Source of the DNA: Pseudomonas sp. H9 | GTDB lineage: Bacteria > Pseudomonadota > Gammaproteobacteria > Pseudomonadales > Pseudomonadaceae | Assembly (NCBI RefSeq): GCF_004353925.1 | Contig: NZ_SMOK01000047.1 | Span: forward strand, 1 to 64,000 | Direction: 5' to 3' | Length of the DNA stretch: 64,000 nucleotides | In this document: positions 1 through 19,959 of the stretch, in pieces | Layout: every line of letters begins with the position of its first letter | Position numbering within the stretch: the first letter of the stretch is position 1 | Position numbers and translations under genes: made by a program | Notes under the pieces: model-generated | What the model was told of the DNA's origin: nothing | Database searches by the model: none | Seen by the model: the letters and a program-made list of their open reading frames with translations, nothing else

Positions 1-440
1 TCGCAATCGCGGGGCAAGCCCGCTCCCACCGACGGGCATGGTGCAAGGCGTTGTCCGACAGGCAAGCAAGCGGATGCTATCGCTTGAAAAACGCTTCAGC
101 GTTGCGAGGATTTAGCCAAAGCGGCGTTTTTAATCTGTGTGAGCAGCAGTCTTGCTGATTCTGGTGGGAGCGGGCTTGCCCCGCGATTGCGGTGTGTCAG
201 TGAAATCGCAATCGCGGGGCAAGCCCGCTCCCACCGACGGGTATGGCGCAAGGCGTTGTCCAACAGGCAAGCAAGCGGATGCTATCGCTAAAGAAAGCTT
301 CAGCGTTGCGAGGATTTAGCCAAAGCGGCGTTTTTAATCTGTTGGAGCAGCTGTCTTGCTGATTCTGGTGGGAGCGGGCTTGCCCCGCGATTGCGGTGTG
401 TCAGTGACATCGTAATCGCGGGGCAAGCCCGCTCCTACCG
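1..440. repeat. Tandem ~205-bp repeat array built on REP elements
   Basis: No gene is visible here. A unit of about 205 bp occurs at 1-205 and again at 206-409, and a third copy begins at 410. Each full unit starts with a REP core, carries about 130 bp of shared unique sequence (including GTTGCGAGGATTTAGCC) and ends with an inverted REP core. Five REP cores lie near 6-30, 162-190, 211-235, 367-394 and 415-440. The copies differ by scattered substitutions. The last REP runs into the 3' end of the sensor kinase gene. Confidence 0.85.
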
Positions 441-1754
441 GCGCAGGGGGATGTGCATGAGTACGCGCAGGCCATCGCTCTGGCTGTCGAATCGCAACGA
501 GCCGGCGCAGCGCTGTACGATGGCTTGGACAATCGCCAGGCCCAGACCGCAGCCACCGCTCTGGTCATTGCGCCAGAAGCGTTCGGTAAGGCGTTCAAGG
601 TCTTGCTCGGCAATGCCCGGGCCGTGGTCACGCACCAGAAAGGCTACCTGCCCCTTGTCCATCTGCACCGCCAACTCCACCGGCTCGGTTCCACGGGTAT
701 GGCGCAAGGCGTTGTCCAACAGGTTGCGCAAGGCAGTCACGGCCAGGGGCGAAGGCATGCCGAGATAAGCCTGGGCCGCGTCCGGTGCCAACTGCAGATT
801 GATCCGCTGCGCATCGGCAAGGCCGGTGTCCTGGATGGCCTGGCGCGCGACCTGTTCGGCACTGCTCTGTACACCGTCCTCGAACGACAGGCTGCCTTCA
901 ACACGCGCCAACAGCAGCAGTTGCTCCAAAGTTTTGTGCATGCGGTCGGCGCCCTGCTCGGCACACTCCAGGGCCTGTTCACGGGTGGCCCCCTCGGTCA
1001 TACGTGCCACTTGCAGGTGGGTCTTGATCGCAGTCAACGGCGTACGCAGCTCATGGGCGGCGTCATCGGTGAGACGACGCTCGCGTTCGATGGTCTGGGC
1101 AATGCGCAGGAATAGCTGATTCTGGGCGTCCTGCAACGGCTGCAGTTCGCTGGGCAAACCACGCACCTGCAAGGGTTCAAGGGCGTCCGGGCGACGCCTG
1201 CGCAAGGCGTCACGCATGCGGTTGAGCGGTGCCAGGCCTTTGCCGATGCCAATCCACAACAAGCCCAGGCTGCCCAGCAACGCCACCAGCACCGGTGCCG
1301 ACGCGGCCAGCAGAATCGAACGGTTCAGGGCCTCGCGTTCCTGATGACGGTCAGCGGTGGTAATGCGTACGTCACCACGGTAATAGGTAAAGGTTCGCCA
1401 GCGTGCGCCCTCAATGGTTTGATCGCGAAAACCGCTGCGATCATCCTCAAGGTTGTGTTCTTGATTGTGGTTGCGGGCAATGATCTCGCCACGCAGCGAG
1501 CTGACCTGACAGGCCATGCCATCCGGCACGCTGAGCTGGTCGGCACTCAGTTGCGTGCCGCCACCCTTGGCCACCAGCGGTTGTGGCAGTTGATCGATCA
1601 ACCCAGCCACCATGCGCGCCGACGCCACCAGGCGCTGGTCGAGGGAGAACATCATCTGGAAGCGTAGGTCGCGCAGCATCCAGGCTGCGGCCAGGGCCCA
1701 GATCAGCACAAAGGCGGCGCCGAGGATCAGCGTCAGGCGTACACGCAAACTCAT
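435..1754 (-). CDS. dsbS: Sensor histidine kinase DsbS, probably copper-responsive
   Basis: Inner-membrane sensor kinase of 439 aa. It has an N-terminal membrane segment (about residues 7-27), a periplasmic sensor region (about 30-145), a second membrane segment (about 147-170), a HAMP-like linker, the H-box with phospho-acceptor His234 in DDAAHELRTPL, the N-box LLDNALRHTR, and the G-boxes DHGPGIA and GCGLGLA. The sensor region holds one cysteine, Cys82. Its start overlaps the dsbR stop (ATGA), so the two are translated together. The divergent dsbD-dsbE-dsbG order matches the P. aeruginosa DsbRS locus (PA2476-PA2480). From memory, DsbS there senses copper through a cysteine at this position. 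The stop codon lies inside a REP element. The kinase class is certain; the copper role is by homology. Confidence 0.85.
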   Translation of the reverse strand: MSLRVRLTLILGAAFVLIWALAAAWMLRDLRFQMMFSLDQRLVASARMVAGLIDQLPQPLVAKGGGTQLSADQLSVPDGMACQVSSLRGEIIARNHNQEHNLEDDRSGFRDQTIEGARWRTFTYYRGDVRITTADRHQEREALNRSILLAASAPVLVALLGSLGLLWIGIGKGLAPLNRMRDALRRRRPDALEPLQVRGLPSELQPLQDAQNQLFLRIAQTIERERRLTDDAAHELRTPLTAIKTHLQVARMTEGATREQALECAEQGADRMHKTLEQLLLLARVEGSLSFEDGVQSSAEQVARQAIQDTGLADAQRINLQLAPDAAQAYLGMPSPLAVTALRNLLDNALRHTRGTEPVELAVQMDKGQVAFLVRDHGPGIAEQDLERLTERFWRNDQSGGCGLGLAIVQAIVQRCAGSLRFDSQSDGLRVLMHIPLRR

Positions 1755-2434
1755 GGAGACTCAACCTCGGGCAGCTGTGCAGGCCCCAGGCGATAGCCCA
1801 GACCGCGTACGGTTTCGACAATGCCGTTACCCAGCTTGCGCCGCAGGTGATGGATATGCACGTTCAAGGCATTGCTCTCGACCTCGTCACCGAAGCCGTA
1901 CACGCTGTCTTTGAGCTGTTCACTGGACAGCACCCGACCACGGTTGTGCAACAGTGCCTGTAACAACGCCTGCTCACGCCGCGAGAGGTCGACCGGCACG
2001 CCCCCCAGACAGGTTTCGCGGCTGCTGGGGTCGTAGCTGAGCGGGCCGTGCTCAATGATGTTGACCGCGCGCCCGGCCGAGCGGCGTAACAAAGTGTGCA
2101 GGCGCGCGGCCAGCTCACGCAGGTCGAACGGTTTGAGCAGGTAATCGTCGGCCCCGGCCTGCAGGCCATCGACCCGGTCGGTGACCGCGTCGCGAGCGGT
2201 GAGCACCAACACCGGCAGCACTTCGCCCTGCTGGCGCAGGCGCTGCAGCAATTTGAGCCCATCTTCATCGGGTAAGCCCAGGTCCAGCACCATGACGTCG
2301 AAACTGGCAGCCTGCAACATGGCCTGAGCCGCTCCGGCGCTGGCCACCCGGTCCACGGTCATTCCCTGAGCGGTCAGCCCCGCAGCGATGCCGCTGGCAA
2401 TCAGGTCATCATCCTCGCAGAGCAGTACGTGCAT
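1751..2434 (-). CDS. dsbR: OmpR-family response regulator DsbR
   Basis: Response regulator of 227 aa. It has an N-terminal receiver domain with the acidic pocket CEDDD (residues 6-10), the phospho-acceptor Asp51 in VLDLGLPDEDG and the conserved Lys in LLKPFDL near 101. A C-terminal winged-helix DNA-binding domain follows, ending RRKLGNGIVETVRGLGYRL. Its stop overlaps the dsbS start. It is divergent from dsbD across 172 bp holding two pairs of 11-bp-spaced direct repeats, the pattern expected for tandem binding of an OmpR-family dimer. By analogy with P. aeruginosa DsbR it should activate the dsbDEG operon and perhaps its own gene. Confidence 0.87.
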   Translation of the reverse strand: MHVLLCEDDDLIASGIAAGLTAQGMTVDRVASAGAAQAMLQAASFDVMVLDLGLPDEDGLKLLQRLRQQGEVLPVLVLTARDAVTDRVDGLQAGADDYLLKPFDLRELAARLHTLLRRSAGRAVNIIEHGPLSYDPSSRETCLGGVPVDLSRREQALLQALLHNRGRVLSSEQLKDSVYGFGDEVESNALNVHIHHLRRKLGNGIVETVRGLGYRLGPAQLPEVESP

Positions 2435-2473
2435 GGTGGGTCTCGCAACTAAAAGTGGCAGTGAATCGCAAGC

Positions 2474-2490
2474 GGATTAACGCAGGATTA
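2474..2490. promoter_or_regulatory. Candidate DsbR operator, dsbR side
   Basis: Direct repeat GGATTA-N5-GGATTA with starts 11 bp apart (2474-2479 and 2485-2490), 40 bp upstream of the dsbR start codon. One helical turn between half-sites is typical of OmpR/PhoB-family sites. Assignment to DsbR rests on position only. Confidence 0.5.
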
Positions 2491-2541
2491 TGCCGCGCCA
2501 GCGCCGGATCGTCGCGGTTCGGGCGACAACCGACGCGTCTT

Positions 2542-2558
2542 GGTTAACACTCGGTTAA
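2542..2558. promoter_or_regulatory. Candidate DsbR operator, dsbD side
   Basis: Direct repeat GGTTAA-N5-GGTTAA (2542-2547 and 2553-2558) with the same 11-bp period as the site near dsbR, 49 bp upstream of the dsbD start codon. The half-sites resemble the GGATTA pair, so one regulator could bind both. Confidence 0.5.
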
Positions 2559-2606
2559 TCGCGCTCGGCCAGGATCAGGCGCTTACTGCACTACCAAGGC
2601 TTCGAG

Positions 2607-4322
2607 ATGCGCACTTTATTAATTGCCCTGATGCTTCTGTTCAGCGGTCTTTCCCAGGCCAACCCCTTTGCCCAAACCGACTTTCTGCCGGTGGACAAAG
2701 CCTTCGTGTTCAGCAGCGAACGGCTGGCGTCCGGGCAGATGCGTCTGCACTGGAAAATCACCGAAGGCCACTACCTCTATCAGAAGCGCCTGAAGTTCGA
2801 CGGCCTGCCCGCCGAACAGCATCCTGCATTGCCGCAAGCCCTGCCCCATCACGATGAATACTACGGCGACACCCTGGTGTACCGCGGTGAACTGGAACTG
2901 CTACTGCCAGCCGACGCCACCGGCCAACTGCGCATGGGCTGGCAAGGCTGTGCCGATGCCGGGTTGTGCTACCCGCCGCAAACCAACCTGGTCAGCCTGA
3001 GCGACATGCCTGTCGCTGCACCCGCCGATGTGCAGGCTGCCGATCAAGCCCTGGCCGGCGGCCTGCAACAGTCGACCCTGGCCTGGAGCCTGCTGGCCTT
3101 CTTCGGCCTCGGTCTGCTACTGGCCTTTACGCCATGTTCGCTGCCCATGCTGCCGATTCTGGCCGGGCTGGTGTTGGGTAACGGCGTCACCGCCCGCCGT
3201 GGTTGGCTTCTGGCCAGCGTTTATATCTTGAGTATGGCCTTGGTCTACGCCGCGCTCGGGGTGATCGCCGCCTTGCTTGGCAGCAGCCTGCAGGCCTGGT
3301 TGCAGCAGCCTTGGCTGCTCGGCACCCTGGCCGGCCTGTTTGTCTTGTTGGCCTTGCCGATGTTCGGGGCATTCGAGTTGCAGCTGCCCGCCTGGCTGCG
3401 CGACCGCCTGGAACGTGCCGGCCACGGTACCCGCGGAGGCAACCTGTATGGCGCCGCCCTGCTCGGCGCCCTCTCGGGCTTGCTCATGGGCCCGTGCATG
3501 ACCGCACCTCTGGCCGGCGCTCTGCTGTATATCGCGCAAAGCGGCAATGCGGTCCATGGCGCCCTGGTGCTGTTCACCCTCGGCCTGGGCATGGGCTTAC
3601 CGCTGTTGCTGCTGGTAACCCTGGGCAATCGCTACCTGCCACGCCCTGGGCCGTGGATGAACCTGGTCAAAGGTCTGTTTGGCTTTGTCTTCCTGGCCAT
3701 GGCCCTGTACACCTTGCGTACTGTGCTGGAGCCGTCGCTGTGGCTGGGCCTGGGCGGCGCCTGGTTGATCGCCTTGGCCTGGGCGGCGTGGCCTGCACTG
3801 CACGCACTACGACCAATCCGCGCGCTGCCGTTGCTGGCCGGGTTCTGGGGCAGCCTGCTGGTGATCGGCGCTGCCGCTGGCGGCAGCGACCTCTGGCAAC
3901 CGTTGCAACCGTTCCGCGCCGGCACTGCCACGGTTGCCAGCGTGGCCCACAGCGATGCGTTCATTACCGTCACCCAACCGGCTGAACTGCAGCGTGAACT
4001 GGACACTGCCAAAGCGCAGGGCCAGTGGGTAATGCTCGACTACTATGCCGACTGGTGTGTGTCGTGCAAGGTCATGGAAAAGCAGGTGTTCGGCCGCGCC
4101 GATGTACTGGCAGCGCTTGATGGCGTGCGCTTGATCCGCCTGGATGTCACCGCCGATGCTCCCTCCAGCACCGCGTTGATGCAACGCTACCAGGTGCCCG
4201 GCCCGCCGAGCATTATCTGGATCGGCCCAGAAGGCAACGAGCGGCGCAGCCGGCGCATCACCGGTGAAATCGATGCGAAGAACTTCCTCGAACAATGGGC
4301 CCAAACCCGGAGTCAAGGCTGA
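2607..4322 (+). CDS. dsbD: Thiol:disulfide interchange protein DsbD
   Basis: Inner-membrane electron conduit that passes reducing power from cytoplasmic thioredoxin to periplasmic Dsb proteins. It has 571 aa. A signal peptide probably ends at SQA-NPF near residue 18. The periplasmic alpha domain has Cys115 and Cys121 (GCADAGLC), the multi-span beta domain has Cys177 (FTPCSLP) and Cys297 (MGPCMTA), and the C-terminal thioredoxin-like gamma domain has the pair Cys484/Cys487 in DWCVSCK. All six redox cysteines are present. It is the first gene of a dsbD-dsbE-dsbG operon, and its stop overlaps the next start (TGATG). It matches the second DsbD paralogue of pseudomonads rather than the housekeeping copy. 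Confidence 0.93.
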   Translation: MRTLLIALMLLFSGLSQANPFAQTDFLPVDKAFVFSSERLASGQMRLHWKITEGHYLYQKRLKFDGLPAEQHPALPQALPHHDEYYGDTLVYRGELELLLPADATGQLRMGWQGCADAGLCYPPQTNLVSLSDMPVAAPADVQAADQALAGGLQQSTLAWSLLAFFGLGLLLAFTPCSLPMLPILAGLVLGNGVTARRGWLLASVYILSMALVYAALGVIAALLGSSLQAWLQQPWLLGTLAGLFVLLALPMFGAFELQLPAWLRDRLERAGHGTRGGNLYGAALLGALSGLLMGPCMTAPLAGALLYIAQSGNAVHGALVLFTLGLGMGLPLLLLVTLGNRYLPRPGPWMNLVKGLFGFVFLAMALYTLRTVLEPSLWLGLGGAWLIALAWAAWPALHALRPIRALPLLAGFWGSLLVIGAAAGGSDLWQPLQPFRAGTATVASVAHSDAFITVTQPAELQRELDTAKAQGQWVMLDYYADWCVSCKVMEKQVFGRADVLAALDGVRLIRLDVTADAPSSTALMQRYQVPGPPSIIWIGPEGNERRSRRITGEIDAKNFLEQWAQTRSQG

Positions 4323-5179
4323 TGCTGACTGTAGACCTCGGGCCGCTGACCATGGCCGTCGATCATCTGCTGCTCCTGGGGGCGCTGACCCTGGCCACGC
4401 TGGTGGGCTGGCGGGTGGCCAAGCGCGAGGGCGACAACCCTGAATCGGTGCTGTTCGGCCTGTTCTTGCTCGGACTGCTGGGCGCGCGCCTGGGGTTTGT
4501 GCTCAGTTACTGGCCGATGTATCGCGACGACCCGATCCAGATCGTCGACCTGCGCGATGGCGGCTTCTTGCTCTGGCCGGGGCTGCTGGTGGTCGCCATT
4601 GTCGCCCTGTGGCGCGGCTGGCGACGCCCGACTCTGCGCCGCCCGCTGGGCTGGGGCCTGTTCAGTGGCGTGCTGTTCTGGGCGCTCGGCAGCTTGGCCA
4701 GCCACTTGTATGAGCAAGGCACGCAACTGCCCGAGGTGAGCCTGTACAAAGCCAACGGCCAGGCTGTGCAACTCACCGACTACCAGGGACGACCGCTGGT
4801 GATCAACCTGTGGGCCACCTGGTGCCCACCGTGCCGACGGGAAATGCCGGTGCTGCAGCAAGCGCAGCACGACCACCCGGATATCACCTTCCTGTTCGTC
4901 AATCAGGGAGAAACCCCGCAGACGGTCAGTAACTTTCTTGCCACCACCGGCCTGAACCTGTCCCACGTGCTGTTTGACGGCGCTGGGCAACTGGCGCAGA
5001 AAGTCGGCTCCATGGCCCTGCCGACTACGCTGTTCTACAACGCCGACGGTCGCCTGGTCGGCAGCCACCTGGGCGAGTTGTCACGGGCCAGCCTCACCCA
5101 CGCCCTGGAATCCTTCGAGCGCGCCCCAGCGCCCGCCGTCACCAACACTGCAAGGAACGACGCATGCACCCTTTGTTGA
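4322..5179 (+). CDS. dsbE: Membrane-anchored TlpA/DsbE-like thioredoxin
   Basis: Protein of 285 aa with about four hydrophobic segments in residues 12-130, followed by a periplasmic TlpA/DsbE-type thioredoxin domain with the active site CPPC at 168-171 and the cis-Pro region MALPTTLFYN. It should act as a thiol reductase or relay between DsbD and DsbG. I chose ATG at 4322 because GGAG lies 9 bp upstream and the start overlaps the dsbD stop; an in-frame start at 4295 would lie inside dsbD. The polytopic N-terminus is longer than in classic DsbE/CcmG. The symbol follows usage for the P. aeruginosa operon and is less certain than the fold. Confidence 0.8.
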   Translation: MLTVDLGPLTMAVDHLLLLGALTLATLVGWRVAKREGDNPESVLFGLFLLGLLGARLGFVLSYWPMYRDDPIQIVDLRDGGFLLWPGLLVVAIVALWRGWRRPTLRRPLGWGLFSGVLFWALGSLASHLYEQGTQLPEVSLYKANGQAVQLTDYQGRPLVINLWATWCPPCRREMPVLQQAQHDHPDITFLFVNQGETPQTVSNFLATTGLNLSHVLFDGAGQLAQKVGSMALPTTLFYNADGRLVGSHLGELSRASLTHALESFERAPAPAVTNTARNDACTLC

Positions 5180-5928
5180 AACTGCCACTGAGCCTCACCC
5201 TCGGCCTGCTGGCCAGCCAAGCCGCCCTGGCCGAAGCGCTGCCCAAAGCCGTGCAGCAGATCGAAGCCAAGGGGGTAAAAATCAAGGGCACCTTCGATGC
5301 GCCCGATGGCTTGCGCGGTTATGCCGCCGAATACCAGAACCGCGGCATGGCGCTGTACCTGACACCTGATGGCAAGCATGTGCTGGTTGGTAGCCTGTTC
5401 GATGAGAAAGGCGAAGACTTGAGTGAAGCACCGCTGCAAAAGCTGGTGTATGCACCGATGTCCAAGGAAGTCTGGGCGAAGATGGAAAAAACCGCCTGGA
5501 TTGCCGACGGCAAAGCTGACGCCCCGCGCGTGGTCTACTTGTTCAGCGACCCGAACTGCCCGTACTGCAACATGTTCTGGCAGCAGGCGCGGCCGTGGGT
5601 CGAGTCAGGCAAGGTGCAGTTGCGCCACATCATGGTTGGCATCATTCGTGAAGACAGCCCAGGCAAATCGGCGGCGTTGCTGGCCAGCAAAGACCCGGTC
5701 CAGGCCTTGATGAAACACGAGAGCGCCGGCAAAGCCAGTACCCTGAAGGCATTGGACAAGATTCCAGAAGCCGTACAGGCCAAGCTCGACAGCAACCTGG
5801 CGCTGATGGAGGAATTGGGCTTGTCGGCCACCCCGGCGATTTTCTATCTGGACGAGCAGCAACAACTGCAGACGCAGCAAGGTGCACCACGCCCAGACAT
5901 GCTCGGGAAAATTCTGGGTAAACGCTGA
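5164..5928 (+). CDS. dsbG: Periplasmic disulfide isomerase/reductase DsbG
   Basis: Secreted protein of 254 aa with a signal peptide (likely cut after ALA, residue 23), an N-terminal dimerisation region and a thioredoxin fold carrying CPYC at 132-135 and the cis-Pro loop SATPAIFY. DsbG/DsbC proteins correct or protect cysteines in periplasmic proteins and are kept reduced by DsbD, whose gene is two places upstream. It overlaps the preceding gene by 16 bp, which fits translational coupling. Confidence 0.9.
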   Translation: MHPLLKLPLSLTLGLLASQAALAEALPKAVQQIEAKGVKIKGTFDAPDGLRGYAAEYQNRGMALYLTPDGKHVLVGSLFDEKGEDLSEAPLQKLVYAPMSKEVWAKMEKTAWIADGKADAPRVVYLFSDPNCPYCNMFWQQARPWVESGKVQLRHIMVGIIREDSPGKSAALLASKDPVQALMKHESAGKASTLKALDKIPEAVQAKLDSNLALMEELGLSATPAIFYLDEQQQLQTQQGAPRPDMLGKILGKR

Positions 5929-5935
5929 CTCAGCG

Positions 5936-5971
5936 ACCGTGCGTGCCTCCAGCCACAGCGGCACGCACGGT
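5936..5971. terminator. Bidirectional hairpin between dsbG and pvdL
   Basis: Perfect 12-bp inverted repeat ACCGTGCGTGCC (5936-5947) and its complement (5960-5971) with a 12-nt loop, between the convergent ends of dsbG and pvdL. It lacks a clear T-run, so it may stop transcription only partly or simply protect 3' ends. Confidence 0.6.
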
Positions 5972-5983
5972 GATACTCAGGCC

Positions 5984-18943
<12,960 letters not shown>

Positions 18944-19053
18944 GGGAAGGTTCCTGCCAGAGTCTGTACGTGAAATCAGGGCTCGACAGGGGCGCGGACC
19001 GGTACTCGGTCGCAGCTGGCGCGTGTCGGGCACCGGGGGATGTACTCAGAGGA

Positions 19054-19077
19054 ACGGATGGCCCGCGCAAATAATTA
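19054..19077 (-). promoter_or_regulatory. PvdS-type iron-starvation promoter box of pvdL
   Basis: On the minus strand TAATT, 16 bases, then CGT. This is one base from the iron-starvation consensus TAAAT-N16-CGT bound by PvdS RNA polymerase. It lies about 110 bp upstream of the pvdL start codon. Confidence 0.65.
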
Positions 19078-19113
19078 GATGCTTCTCCGATTGCCGGGAA
19101 ACGACGGATTTTT

Positions 19114-19186
19114 GTAGGAGCGGGGTTGCCCCGCGATTGCGGGTTGCCTGGCACACCGCATCGCGGGGCAAGCCCGCTCCTACCGC
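19114..19186. repeat. REP pair (REPIN) upstream of pvdL
   Basis: Two inverted REP cores (about 19114-19140 and 19160-19186) separated by a short spacer, in the divergent region between pvdL and pvdS. Confidence 0.85.
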
Positions 19187-19262
19187 AAACGAGTGATTTT
19201 TGAAGTGCGTCACAGCCTGAGGCTTATAACCAAAATATCTTGATACTCATTACTTTTCACAT

Positions 19263-19291
19263 TTGACAATAATTATCATTACGAATAATTT
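19263..19291 (+). promoter_or_regulatory. Sigma-70 promoter of pvdS with embedded Fur box
   Basis: TTGACA (19263-19268), a 17-bp spacer and TAATTT (19286-19291) form a strong sigma-70-like promoter. A Fur-box-like 19-mer at 19265-19283 matches GATAATGATAATCATTATC at about 14 of 19 positions and fills the spacer. Iron-loaded Fur bound there would block RNA polymerase directly. Confidence 0.75.
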
Positions 19292-19359
19292 GTCGCTCGT
19301 CGCAGCCAGCCTCCAGCCCAGGAGCGCTTCCCCTCCCTCTTCGAGACAAGGTGATTTCC

Positions 19360-19890
19360 ATGGCGGAACAGCTATCCACAAGTAAGTGCGATTCACCGTT
19401 ACTCAAGGCGTTTGTCGACAACCGCAGCATTCTGGTCAAGATCGCTGCCCGCATTACCGGCTGTCGCTCCCGCGCTGAAGATGTAGTGCAAGACGCCTTC
19501 TTTCGGCTGGGCTCCGCGCCGAACATCACCTCCTCGTTCAAGGCTCAACTGAGCTACTTGTTTCAGATCGTGCGCAACCTGGCCATCGATCACTACCGCA
19601 AGCAGTCGATGGAGCTGAAGTACTCAGGCAGCGAAGAAGAAGGCTTGAACGTGGTGGTTCATGGCGCCTCACCAGAGGCTGCGCACATCAACTTCGCCAC
19701 CCTCGAACACATCGCCGACGCCTTGAACGAGCTGCCACAGCGCACCCGTTATGCCTTCGAGATGTACCGCCTGCATGGCGTTGCACAAAAAGACATTGCC
19801 AAAGAACTCGGTGTTTCGCCCACACTGGTCAACTTCATGATCCGCGATGCCATGGTTCATTGTCGCAAGGTCTCAAGTCAGAAGGCTTGA
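19360..19890 (+). CDS. pvdS: Iron-starvation ECF sigma factor PvdS
   Basis: ECF sigma factor of 176 aa that directs RNA polymerase to pyoverdine promoters. Region 2 includes EDVVQDAFFRL and the AIDHYRK segment; region 4 has DIAKELGVSPTLVNFMIRDA. The whole protein closely matches PvdS (PfrI in some P. putida strains). ATG at 19360 follows AAGGTGA and gives the usual PvdS N-terminus; an in-frame GTG at 19351 is less likely. It is divergent from pvdL, which carries a PvdS-type box, and is probably repressed by Fur. No anti-sigma gene is adjacent. Confidence 0.95.
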   Translation: MAEQLSTSKCDSPLLKAFVDNRSILVKIAARITGCRSRAEDVVQDAFFRLGSAPNITSSFKAQLSYLFQIVRNLAIDHYRKQSMELKYSGSEEEGLNVVVHGASPEAAHINFATLEHIADALNELPQRTRYAFEMYRLHGVAQKDIAKELGVSPTLVNFMIRDAMVHCRKVSSQKA

Positions 19891-19891
19891 G

Positions 19892-19937
19892 AGCTGCAAG
19901 CTGCAAGTAGCGTGTACTCCGCTTGCAGCTTGCAGCT
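19892..19937. terminator. Perfect 16-bp hairpin between pvdS and the acetyltransferase gene
   Basis: AGCTGCAAGCTGCAAG (19892-19907) and its exact complement (19922-19937) enclose a 14-nt loop between two convergent genes. T-runs are weak on both sides. The GCTGCAAGC units resemble a family of short repeats common in Pseudomonas intergenic regions, so it may be a bidirectional terminator of repeat origin. Confidence 0.7.
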
Positions 19938-19959
19938 TTAAACTTGTGACTGCTCGCCC

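Noticed and set aside
1..440. CRISPR-like array
   Set aside because: Repeats are about 205 bp units with inverted REP ends; there are no short regular repeats with unique spacers and no cas genes.
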